A stretch of 64,000 nt of DNA from Isoetes taiwanensis (lineage: Eukaryota; Streptophyta; Lycopodiopsida; Isoetales; Isoetaceae), in contig JAJEKV010000159.1 in the NCBI GenBank assembly GCA_021234155.1, forward strand, positions 949,971-1,013,970. The letters run 5' to 3'. The notes under the pieces were generated by a model that was not told where the DNA came from, searched no databases, and worked only from the letters and a program-made list of their open reading frames with translations. How positions within the stretch are numbered: the stretch's first letter is position 1; each line of letters opens with the position of its first letter. Shown piece by piece: positions 44,591 through 54,159 of the stretch. Position numbers and translations under genes: made by a program.

Positions 44591-46471
44591 AATTGTGCCC
44601 ATACTTTCTCATAGAATTGTGATATCGCATGTCAAAGCCGTGCTAGAAATCCCCATTGTTTCCATTCATGTCAATAGATCTCCCTCCCTAACCGTGGTCA
44701 AATGCTTCACGATCCATCTGGGGGGGGGGGAAGAGGGGGGAGGAGGGAGAGAGAGTTGTGGCTAAGTAAACAATGGAGAAGAACTCGTGACATCACCGCA
44801 GATGGCCGATGAAGCATAAACAATTGCTATACCTCACCAAGATCCCAACACCGGCCCCCACCAAAGATCTCAAGGCACGATTTCCACCAAGAAACTAAGA
44901 GCTATACCTGCAATAAGGACAGTGGTCCCACCATCTCGAATTGAGACGGGCCGCTGGGTAATGGATGGAGGGCGGGAATCCCCGACATGAGAGATTATGC
45001 CGCTGGCCGTCACATGCGATAGTAGAAGATGAACACCATGCTCTATAGGAATGCCCAAAGATATGCACACATCCGGAAAGCAGGCTCATGCCGATCTCGA
45101 TGCTCGAGATAGCAATTCACCAACCGGCTGGTTTCGGGCCAATGGTGGCACGCCTTAAGGCCCTACATTCTCAAGTAAGTCTCCACCGCCGTGAGTCCCT
45201 CACAAAGACAGTGGAATTTGAGCCCAAATAGGGCCTCTCAATGCCTACTACAAGGGTTTTTCCTCCCACACGGGGGGTTTTTTCATCCCAGTGGTAGAGA
45301 CACATTGTACAGGATTTCTGTGGTTTTATTTTGTGTTTGGAAACTTTCCGCTATATTGTAAAACCGTCTCATAGGTCAGTTGGTCTCCGTGGACGTTAAA
45401 ATATACTTCCTTCCTTCCTAATAAGAGAGAGTAAACACTGCTGAAACCTAGATAACTAATTCTAAATCCATGCAAACACAGATATGCTCTATATATAAAT
45501 TAACCCAAGTCTCTAACTCAAATAATGTACGACGATTATGTATACCGAGATTTAAATAAGATAAGATGAATTTTTACGTCCACGGGAACCCAACGGGTTA
45601 TGGGACGGCACATGCAAGGGCAACAGCCCATCTAAAACCTGGGGACTAGGCCCCATCACCAAACACAATAACCAAATATTAAAAAGCTGCAAAGAATAAG
45701 ATAAGCTAATGCTAAGCTAGTAAATTTATGCTTCTAAAATTATCTAGACATAGCCAGCCCAAGGATTGGAAGGCCATTGATCTAGAATAATTGCTATGCC
45801 TCCCAAAGACGCGGCCCATTTCTTTTTTTTGGGCTGCCCTCACCTTGCTTGAGCTCCTCCTTACGGTTACACAATTGAAGAGGAGAGAGGTCCTCATGTC
45901 TTGAGAAACTAGTCCCTCGAGATGGTTTCCATGTTGAAGAATATGTAAGTGGCTAAGAGTGTCTTGAAACCGAACCAAAAGATGGCGAGGGCGATCGGTC
46001 TTGCGGCTCCCACCCTAGTAGCGGAGACAACTCCACCAGCCTTCACATGCATGACATCGGTGAAAAATGCAAAAGCAGCATCCATATCGAAAAAAGGACA
46101 TCATCTTACGCCTCGCAACCCCTATATAACACGAGGTTCGGGCTCCTAGAAAGCGAGAAGATACCGAGGCAGCCCTGCTCACATCCCGCTAGCTCCTGCG
46201 ATTGCAACTCCCCGGTCCCCTTGGGATTGTGGAGATGTCTGTACACCCACCTCAACATGTTCCCTTTCCAATGTTTGCACTTCCGCTTCAACACAATGTT
46301 TCTTCTGTGGCTATAATTCTGTATCTAGTGTCTGTACTGGGGCATCACTCGTGCCCACATACTGGGCTTTAGGGTCTGGAACGAAGGCATGTATTAACTG
46401 TAATAAGTGTGTCCATCTCTCAATAGACACGATCATAGATGTGGCCGTCATTCCTCCCTCAGAATGAATGA
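44591..46471. other. No gene recognised; G-rich tract
   Basis: 44718-44757 is a G/A-rich tract on the plus strand containing a run of ten G. The remainder up to the copia insertion site shows no gene I can support. Confidence 0.4.
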
Positions 46472-47007
46472 TGTTGAAATAAATCATGTTAAATCCAGAG
46501 AGAGACAGAAGGATGCAAATATAAGCACTAGGTCAATGGTTCCTTATGGAGTGATGGAACATAAATATTGTTTAAGGTTAAACCATTAGAATATGTTAAT
46601 GGTTTAATATCGTGGATGTTGAAGATTTGTATTTGGAAAGACTTGTCGGTCGTATATAGATGAGACAGCTGCATCGATCAAATCTGGCAAGTCAATGGAT
46701 CAGTGAATAGAAGATTCACGAAAGCAAAGCGGCCGGATCCAAGCCTAAGCGGCCGGATCTGGCCTTATAAGAACAAGTAGTATTGTAATATGATTGAGCT
46801 GTAATGAGAATAATGCAGGCTTGGGTTGTCGACGCTATTTGACACTGTTCATTGATTATTTAAGTTCACTGCCTGCTCAATGGTTATTTAAGTTTCTATG
46901 GTTCTATGCATTATTATGTTATATAGTCTTATGAGCTACTTGATACTAATTCATAGTTAAAGTTCTAAGGCTATAAGATCGAAGTTGTATTGATCAAAAT
47001 ATCTTCA
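46472..47007 (+). repeat. Copia 5' LTR
   Basis: 536 bp, starts TGTTGAAATA and ends ATATCTTCA. Contains a duplicated AAGCGGCCGGATC motif at 46727 and 46747, and TATAAG at 46766. Confidence 0.95.
46727..46771 (+). promoter_or_regulatory. LTR promoter: duplicated GCGGCCGGATC motif and TATA box
   Basis: AAGCGGCCGGATC occurs twice at 20-bp spacing (46727-46739, 46747-46759), just upstream of CTTATAAGAAC (TATA at 46766). The GC-rich duplicate stands out in an AT-rich LTR and resembles an enhancer repeat; function is inferred. Confidence 0.5.
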
Positions 47008-47009
47008 TT

Positions 47010-47021
47010 TGGTATCAGAGC
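47010..47021 (+). promoter_or_regulatory. Copia primer-binding site
   Basis: TGGTATCAGAGC, two bases after the 5' LTR, complementary to the initiator tRNA-Met 3' end. Confidence 0.9.
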
Positions 47022-47036
47022 AGGTTGAAATTTAAA

Positions 47037-48017
47037 ATGTCAACTAGACTAGGAGCTTCTCTTCTAAGTGCTGTTGATGTGTTCAAAGGAACAGGGGGCT
47101 TCCAAGTGTGGAAGGAAAAAATAAAAGAAGTGTTAGAGGTTGAAGGACTGTGGACCTATGTCACAGGAGAAGCTGAGCAGATTGAGCAGCTTAGTAGCAG
47201 AAAGGAGGCAGTTGTATCGACTGCCTCAAGTTCAAGTGCTAAGGAAAAGGATGATGAAAGCCTGACTGAAGTGAGTTCAGAGGTAAGTGTAGCAGCTAAA
47301 TTGATTGAGGCTAAAAGTATTATCACTGTCAAGTTAGGATCTAGCATACTTCTAAAAGTCAGAGGTATGAGTCCTAGGGCAATATGGAAATACTTGATTG
47401 CTACTTATGAGAATAAAACATCTTCTCAATTGGATGTTTTAGACAGGGAGCTAAGGAATCTCAAATATCATGATAAAGAGGATATTACTGAGTTTTTTCA
47501 GAGATTGGATAACTTGGTTGCAGATCTAGAGGCAGCAGGAGTTATGATTACTCAAGATCATCAGGTAATGACCATTGCCCGTGCCTTTTCAAATTATGAG
47601 CACTTGTCTACCCTAGTGAGAAACATAGCTAAGAATAGGGAGAGTGCTGAATTAATGGTCAAAACTGAACTTGAGCAGAAAGCACTTATCAATGAGACAA
47701 ATGAACAAACTGAAATTCTGTTTGCTGGAAGGGGAAAAGGGAAAAACAGTGATAAGAACAAAATTGGTCCTTGCTATGTATGCAATAATTATGGACATTT
47801 GAGAAACAATTGTCCAAAGAATGTGAAGGAGAATAAATGTTACAATTGTAATGGATATGGCCATATGGCAGCAAACTGTTCTAGTCCAAAGGACTATGCT
47901 AAGGGCAGAGGTAAAAATGATAATCCCAGAGGGGATTTTGCAAGGGGAAGAGGCTTTAATCCAAGAGGAAGAGGAAGAGGAGAAATACCACTGCCATTAA
48001 TATCGCCAAGAATATAG
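47037..48017 (+). CDS. gag: Copia Gag polyprotein
   Basis: The first ATG is at 47037 (MSTRLGASLL); the frame is open slightly upstream but only from a TTG. 326 aa. The N-terminal half is the copia capsid-type region (WKEKIKEVLEVEGLW, then TSSQLDVLDRELRNLKY). Two CCHC zinc knuckles near residues 246-281 (CYVCNNYGHLRNNC, CYNCNGYGHMAANC) bind RNA during packaging. The tail is Arg/Gly-rich (RGRGFNPRGRGRG). The stop is at 48015. Pol continues in the -1 frame, which is open from 47960, so the two frames overlap by about 55 bases. Antisense frames here are shadows. Confidence 0.92.
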   Translation: MSTRLGASLLSAVDVFKGTGGFQVWKEKIKEVLEVEGLWTYVTGEAEQIEQLSSRKEAVVSTASSSSAKEKDDESLTEVSSEVSVAAKLIEAKSIITVKLGSSILLKVRGMSPRAIWKYLIATYENKTSSQLDVLDRELRNLKYHDKEDITEFFQRLDNLVADLEAAGVMITQDHQVMTIARAFSNYEHLSTLVRNIAKNRESAELMVKTELEQKALINETNEQTEILFAGRGKGKNSDKNKIGPCYVCNNYGHLRNNCPKNVKENKCYNCNGYGHMAANCSSPKDYAKGRGKNDNPRGDFARGRGFNPRGRGRGEIPLPLISPRI

Positions 48018-48037
48018 AAGCTGAAGGAGAAGAGGTA

Positions 48038-51000
48038 ATGGACGAAAATTTGGAGGTAAGCAGCACTACCCCAAAAATTTTAAATGCTTTAAATGACACA
48101 AAGTCTAAAGATGATTTATTTGTGTTAGATTCAGGAGCTGAAAGATCAGTCATAAAAGATCAAAGCAAACTCAAAGAAAAGGAGAAAAAGGGGTCCAGCT
48201 TTGTGCAAATGGGAAATGGAAGCATGCAAAGAGTGGAGCTGGCTGGGATGCTCGAAATCTTTGACCTCTCAGGGGAACCAGTAGAACTTAGAAATGTACT
48301 TTGTGTACCTTCAATTATCAGAAATTTAATTTCTGTTAGTCAGCTTGTTGACTTAGGTTATAAAGTGTGTTTTGAGAGAACACATTGTAAAATTTTTCTG
48401 GAGAATGAACTGAAATTCTTGGCAAGAAGACTTGGCAATTTATTTGCATTTGACAATGCAAAACTTGATGGTTCCATTAATCTGATTTCAGCTCCTACAA
48501 TTAAAAATTGGCATGAAAGATTAGGGCACACGAATTTAAACAATATTCAGTACTTGATTAAGCATAATATGATTATTGCTGAACAAGGAAAAGATGAACA
48601 CTTTGTTTGTGAAGGCTGCATGCTGGGAAAGCACACGAGATTGAGCTTTGCTAAGTCACAAAAAAGGGCAAAAGGAATTTTGGATTTAATACATACAGAT
48701 CTATGTGGACCCATCAATGTAACTAGTATGACAGGAAAAAGGTATTTCATCACCTTTATAGATGATTTCTCAAGAAAAACCACATCTTATTTGCTGAGAC
48801 ACAAAGATCAAGCATTTGATGCATACAAGATATTTGAACAAGAAGCTGAGAGACAGACAGGGAGGAAAATTAAATGCATTAGATCTGACAGGGGCGGAGA
48901 ATTTCTATCAGGGGAATTTAAGCAACATTGCAGGGCTCGTGGTATTAAAAGACAACTAACTTGCAGATTTACACCTCAACAAAATGGAGTTGCAGAAAGA
49001 AAGAATAGGACCATTTTGGATGCAGTTCGATCTATGCTCAAACAATCAGGTATGCCAAACTATCTTTGGGATGAAACTGTGAAAACTGCTGTGTATATCC
49101 AAAATAGACTTCCATCATCAAGCATTAATGGTAAAACCCCTGAAGAAATATGGAATGGTTACATACCAGCCTATGACATGTTTAAGACATTTGGATGTGT
49201 AGGATATGTACATGTGCCAAAGGAAATCAGAAAGAAACTTGATGATAGGGCCATAAAATGCTATTTAGTAGGGTATGATGAACATACCAAAGGATATAGA
49301 ATGTTCCATTTGGAAAAGAGGCAGATAATCATAAGCAGAGATATTATTTTCAATGAATCTGTGGTTTACAAGGACAGAAATAAGGGGGAAAACCTAGTTC
49401 CAGAAACAAAGGATGATGAACATGCAAACAAGAAGAATAGTTATGATGATTTTGAAGAAAGACCACAGATGAATCATGATATATCTGATGCAAAACAGGG
49501 CAGCACTTCAGGGGATGAGAAACAATCAGAGATAGAACCCGAGATTGAAAATGAAGAGGCCTTTGATCATGACAATAACACTGAAATCAGAAATAGGAGG
49601 AGGAGAAAAACAGAAATTGAAAAACTTAGGGAAGGAATGCAAGTAGACCATGAGACATATGGCAGAAATGACAGTGGCAAGAGTAAAAGACTCAATGATG
49701 ATGAATTAGATATACATCAAATTATGGCACTTATTGAACCAGGGTTACCAAGTAATTTTGTTGAGGCAGTTAGCTCAGAGAATTCAGATAAATGGATGGC
49801 AGCCATGAAGGAAGAGATGTCTGCATTTGAAAGAACACATACGTATGAAATTGTTAAGCAACCAGATGGCAAGAACATTGTAGGGAGCAAGTGGATTTAC
49901 AAGATCAAAACAGGGATAAATGGAGAATCAAAATATAAAGCCAGATTAGTGGCTCAAGGATTCACACAAAAGAGAGGCTTAGATTATGAGGAGACTTTCT
50001 CTCCAATAGTAAAATTAACAAGCATCAGAGTCTTACTAGCTTTTGCAAATGCACACAATTTGGAAATAGATCACATGGATGTAAGTACACCATTTCTAAA
50101 TGCAGAAATAAATGAGGAAATTTATATGAGACCAGCTCCAGGCTTTGAACTTAAAGGAGAAAATATGGTGTGGAAGTTGAAACGTGCTGTGTATGGTCTA
50201 AAGCAAGCACCCAGAATGTGGTACAATTGCATTGACAAATATTTGCAAAACCAGGGGTTTATAAAGTTTTTAAATGATGGAAATATGTACATTCTCAATA
50301 AAGGAGATCAATTTTGTATTCTTGCTCTATATGTGGATGACAACATCCTAGTGGCAAGCAATTTTGAAGTTCTGGAATATTGCAAAAGGATTTTAACCAG
50401 CAAGTACAAAATGACAGATTTGGGTGAACTGAAAAGATTCTTGGGAATGGAAGTTTACAGGGACAGATCCAAAAACATTCTACAAATTACTCAAATTAAC
50501 AACATTGAAGGTATGTTGAAGAGATTTCACATGGAAGACTGCAATACTTCAAGAACTCCTATCGTCCAAGATCTGAAATTATCAAATGACATGAGTCCAA
50601 TGAATGAAGCGGAAATGATCAAGATGGCACATGTTCCTTATAGGGAGTTGATAGGCTGCTTGTTGTTTGTCTCAAACTCTACCAGACCAGACATTGCATA
50701 CACAGTCAGCTTGCTCAGCAGATTTTGTAATAATCCAGGATACCAGCACTGGATAATAGCTAAGAGAGTATTAAGATACTTAAAGTACACAAAGGATCAT
50801 GGTCTCACATTCAATAATAAGGACTTGACATTAACTGGATATGCTGATGCAGATTGGGCAAATGATGTAGACACAAGAAAATCCACTTCAGGGTTTTGTT
50901 TGATGTTGGGAGGAGCAACCATTGTATGGAAAAGCAAAAAACAATCAAGTGTAGCTATGTCCACAGCTGAGGCAGAGTACAACTCAACCACACTTGCAGC

Positions 51001-51328
51001 AAAGGAAATTGTTTGGGTAAGACGTTTGCTTAATGAGCTCAAAGTTTTCCAAACATCTCCTACAGTGTTATTTTCGGATAGCTTAAGTTGCATAGCAATT
51101 ACAAGGAATCCGGTTTTGCATCAGAGAACCAAACACATAGAATTGCATGTGCACTTCATAAGGGAAATGGTGCACAAAGGAGTTATAATAGTCAAACATA
51201 TTCCCACAAATGATCAGATTGCAGATGTTTTGACAAAGGGGTTGCCTGAATGCAAGTTTCAGAAATTCAAGCATTTGTTAGGAATTTCAGAAATTGATGG
51301 CACAGCAGAAAGTTACAAAAGTTCATAG
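48038..51328 (+). CDS. pol: Copia Pol polyprotein (protease, integrase, RT, RNase H)
   Basis: 1096 aa from the first ATG; the frame is open from 47960. Protease DSG at residues 31-33. Integrase zinc domain H159/H163 with C191/C194, then catalytic D221, D284 and E320 with the DD35E spacing. RT spans from about WIYKIKTGINGE through MDVSTPFLNAEINEEIYM to the catalytic YVDD at 765-768. RNase H has GYADADWAND and STAEAEYNSTTLAAKE, ending HIPTNDQIADVLTKGL. Small departures from the common plant sequence (DVSTPFLNA rather than DVKTAFLNG) are visible. No stops or frameshifts inside. Expression would need -1 frameshifting or another route, because Gag ends before the Pol ATG. Confidence 0.95.
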   Translation: MDENLEVSSTTPKILNALNDTKSKDDLFVLDSGAERSVIKDQSKLKEKEKKGSSFVQMGNGSMQRVELAGMLEIFDLSGEPVELRNVLCVPSIIRNLISVSQLVDLGYKVCFERTHCKIFLENELKFLARRLGNLFAFDNAKLDGSINLISAPTIKNWHERLGHTNLNNIQYLIKHNMIIAEQGKDEHFVCEGCMLGKHTRLSFAKSQKRAKGILDLIHTDLCGPINVTSMTGKRYFITFIDDFSRKTTSYLLRHKDQAFDAYKIFEQEAERQTGRKIKCIRSDRGGEFLSGEFKQHCRARGIKRQLTCRFTPQQNGVAERKNRTILDAVRSMLKQSGMPNYLWDETVKTAVYIQNRLPSSSINGKTPEEIWNGYIPAYDMFKTFGCVGYVHVPKEIRKKLDDRAIKCYLVGYDEHTKGYRMFHLEKRQIIISRDIIFNESVVYKDRNKGENLVPETKDDEHANKKNSYDDFEERPQMNHDISDAKQGSTSGDEKQSEIEPEIENEEAFDHDNNTEIRNRRRRKTEIEKLREGMQVDHETYGRNDSGKSKRLNDDELDIHQIMALIEPGLPSNFVEAVSSENSDKWMAAMKEEMSAFERTHTYEIVKQPDGKNIVGSKWIYKIKTGINGESKYKARLVAQGFTQKRGLDYEETFSPIVKLTSIRVLLAFANAHNLEIDHMDVSTPFLNAEINEEIYMRPAPGFELKGENMVWKLKRAVYGLKQAPRMWYNCIDKYLQNQGFIKFLNDGNMYILNKGDQFCILALYVDDNILVASNFEVLEYCKRILTSKYKMTDLGELKRFLGMEVYRDRSKNILQITQINNIEGMLKRFHMEDCNTSRTPIVQDLKLSNDMSPMNEAEMIKMAHVPYRELIGCLLFVSNSTRPDIAYTVSLLSRFCNNPGYQHWIIAKRVLRYLKYTKDHGLTFNNKDLTLTGYADADWANDVDTRKSTSGFCLMLGGATIVWKSKKQSSVAMSTAEAEYNSTTLAAKEIVWVRRLLNELKVFQTSPTVLFSDSLSCIAITRNPVLHQRTKHIELHVHFIREMVHKGVIIVKHIPTNDQIADVLTKGLPECKFQKFKHLLGISEIDGTAESYKSS

Positions 51329-51548
51329 AATGAGCAGTTAAAGTTCTGGAGAAACAATTACTTTTGTCAAAATAAATATGTGATGTTGGAAGCAGGATCC
51401 CTGTTACAGAACTAATCTTGCAGTTAAGCTGTGTTGAAAACAGAAACTCTGTTACAGAAATTATCCTAAGGTTATACTGCAGACAATTTATCTTGTGCAC
51501 AGACAGTTGCACAGAAAAAGGGAAACATATCTCTAGGGATGTTAACAT

Positions 51549-51558
51549 GAAAGGGGGA
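51549..51558 (+). promoter_or_regulatory. Copia polypurine tract
   Basis: GAAAGGGGGA immediately before the TG of the 3' LTR; primes plus-strand DNA synthesis. Confidence 0.85.
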
Positions 51559-52102
51559 TGTTGAAATAAATCATGTTAAATCCAGAGAGAGACAGAAGGA
51601 TGCAAATATAAGCACTAGGTCAATGGTTCCTTATGGAATACATGAGTGATGGAACATAAATATTGTTTAAGGTTAAACCATTAGAATATGTTAATGGTTT
51701 AATATCGTGGATGTTGAAGATTTGTATTTGGAAAGACTTGTCGGTCGTATATAGATGAGACAGCTGCATCGATCAAATCTGGCAAGTCAATGGATCAGTG
51801 AATAGAAGATTCACGAAAGCAAAGCGGCCGGATCCAAGCCTAAGCGGCCGGATCTGGCCTTATAAGAACAAGTAGTATTGTAATGTGATTGAGCTGCAAT
51901 GAGAATAATGCAGGCTTGGGTTGTCGACGCTATTTGACACTGTTCATTGATTATTTAAGTTCACTGCCTGCTCAATGGTTATTTAAGTTTCTATGGTTCT
52001 ATGCATTATTATGTTATATAGTCTTATGAGCTACTTGATACTAATTCATAGTTAAAGTTCTAAGGCTATAAGATCGAAGTTGTATTGATCAAAATATCTT
52101 CA
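51559..52102 (+). repeat. Copia 3' LTR
   Basis: 544 bp. Differs from the 5' LTR by 8 extra bases near 51638 (ATACATGA context) and two transitions near 51885-51900. Confidence 0.95.
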
Positions 52103-52107
52103 AATGA

Positions 52108-53262
52108 GTCGTACCTGGTCACGAAGTGTAGGCGGCAAACACTGAACTTGCAGGTCTAGAGCACTTTGGAGATCCTCCCGATCTTGGAAGGTAAATGTAC
52201 CAGGCCCGCCAAGCCGATATGAAGAGGCCGGGGACCAAAAAAAGAGAAGATGGCAAATCCATTATTACACTTTGGGAAATAGCTTGCCCCCCGACCATGG
52301 AGTCGTATGCTAGACCGAGCACTTGTGGGACGAGGAACCTCCGTGGCAAAACAATGACTCCCCGAGTAGGAGGCTTTTTTCTTTTCCCCGCCATCCTTAC
52401 ACCAAATCTCTCCTTATTACTGGCCCTTTCTGTCATGGTGAAGCTCTCTAAATGAAATCAAAGCAGCTATATACAAAAGTTAAATCAAAGCGGAAGCCTT
52501 AATCTAAAAGATCTGAAACACAAATTCAAGCTCAAGCTTAGACAAAAAAAATTGACAACTTAAGACATGTATATATGGAAGTTGGATCTAGAAACAAACT
52601 TGATCAATAGCTGGAACCCAGAAAAGATGCAAAACAAACATGAGATATAACAAAGCCAATATAGATCATCTAATACAAGCCATAACATACCCCTATATGC
52701 CAAGCTAATATACCCCCAAGATTTGGTACCATTATTGCATAGTAGTATAAATTCAATTGTAGAACACAAATGACAATGAATTGGAGAAAATAAGAGAGCA
52801 CCACAAGAGTTCAAATTTAACATTTGCAAACCTAAAATTCCTTGGATTGGTGAGGTTGAGGATAAGGTAACACAAGCTATACATTGAGAAAAATATAAAG
52901 ATGCACTTAAAAATAAAAAATACTCTAATAAATCCAAAATAGCAAATTTGATGCATGAATTTGATGGATTGAGAAACATAGGGTTTCAAATAGAGGAACA
53001 AACATTAGAGAAGTGACGTTGCAATCTTTATTCATCTTCGGCATCCATCTTGCCATTTTAACTTGGACCTGGCAAAAACTAAAACGGAGGAACGACGACC
53101 GAGGTGGAGTTTGAAGTTGCAAATGTGCCATCCTAAGCCCAGACAAAGGTCACTAGAGGGATATGGAAGTCGGAAAGGTACTATCGGTGCATGAGCTTTT
53201 TCATAGGCACTAGAGAGAGAAATTCATGGCTCCTGCTAGCAAAACATCAATATCATCAAAGT
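52108..53262. other. No gene recognised
   Basis: A minus-strand frame at 52436-52119 (GVIVLPRRFLVPQVLG) is unassigned. The rest is AT-rich and non-coding in appearance. Confidence 0.4.
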
Positions 53263-53296
53263 TGTTTGTGTGTGTGTATGTGTGTGCGCGCGCGCT
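53263..53296. repeat. GT/GC dinucleotide microsatellite
   Basis: GTGTGTGTGTATGTGTGTGCGCGCGCGC.. type tract; an alternating purine-pyrimidine run with Z-DNA potential. Confidence 0.9.
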
Positions 53297-53516
53297 TGCC
53301 TGTGTGTATGTTAGAAGGGAATTCAATTGCTTTCAGACTTGAGTGTGCTTTCAAATTATAGCTTATGAGATTTTGTCTTCACCTCTTGATTTCTACTTTT
53401 CCTTTTGCTTTGCAAAAGTGATGAACCATTCAACTCACCAAAAAATAATAAGTTTTGCCATTCTTCGATCCCTTGTGTTCTGAATTTGAATTTATACCTC
53501 AACAAAAAGCAGTTTT

Positions 53517-53742
53517 TTTTTGTTTTTGTCTTTGTTTTTGTTTTTGTTTTTGTTTTTGTTTTTGTTTTTGTTTTTGTTTTTGTTTTTGTTTTTGTTTTTG
53601 TTTTTGTTTTTGTTTGTGTTTTTTTGTTTTTGTTTTTGTTTTTGTTTTTTTTGGTTTTTGTTTTTGTTTTTGTTTTTGTTTTTTTTGTTTTTTGTTTTTG
53701 TTTTTGTTTTTGTTTTTGTTTTTGTTTTTGTTTTTGTTTTTG
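53517..53742. repeat. Hexanucleotide (TTTTTG)n array, about 37 units
   Basis: Nearly perfect TTTTTG repeat with a few T-run length changes near 53620-53690. All six frames stay open (FVFVFV, FLFLFL, KTKTKT, KNKNKN), which explains several long false ORFs. Confidence 0.97.
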
Positions 53743-54159
53743 TCGTGAACTTCCATTCATGTGTAAGAATGCAAGCATGTATCATAGTGCACCTGGATAT
53801 TTATGCTCAAACATAGCATTCCCTATAATTTTTTAGGGAATTGAATTTTTTCTATGAATTTTTCTATTCATGATTGCATAAGGGACCACTCGTGATTTTG
53901 TAAGGGACCATGGAATGTTTTTTTTTTTTTTTTTTTTTGTAGAAACGGCAGAGTAGTTATATTACATGTAATACATAGTAATACAAAATGTACAGAGTAG
54001 AACTCTGTTATAAGGCCTTAACCAAGCCTATCACTCCAAAAGGAGGAAAAATCAGTTAAAACAAAACACTATTTTAAGGATTAAACCCAGAATATCAATA
54101 ATTTAAAGTTCAAGTTTCATCAAACTGTAGATATAAGATAGTCAGGTTTTGTTGAGGCC

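Larger units (their letters stand above)
46472..52102 (+). mobile_element. Young, structurally complete Ty1/copia retrotransposon
   Basis: 5' LTR 46472-47007, 3' LTR 51559-52102, 5-bp target duplication AATGA at 46467-46471 and 52103-52107, tRNA-iMet primer-binding site and polypurine tract. Gag and Pol are open and carry every expected domain in the copia order protease, integrase, RT, RNase H. The LTRs differ, by eye, only by one 8-bp indel and two transitions, implying recent insertion. Confidence 0.95.

Noticed and set aside
47025-47036. Upstream start for copia Gag
   Set aside because: The first codon there is TTG; the first ATG is 47037.
53356-53836. Long ORFs on both strands (FVFVF, FLFLF, KTKTK, KNKNK proteins)
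   Set aside because: They are read-throughs of the TTTTTG hexamer, which has no stop in any frame.
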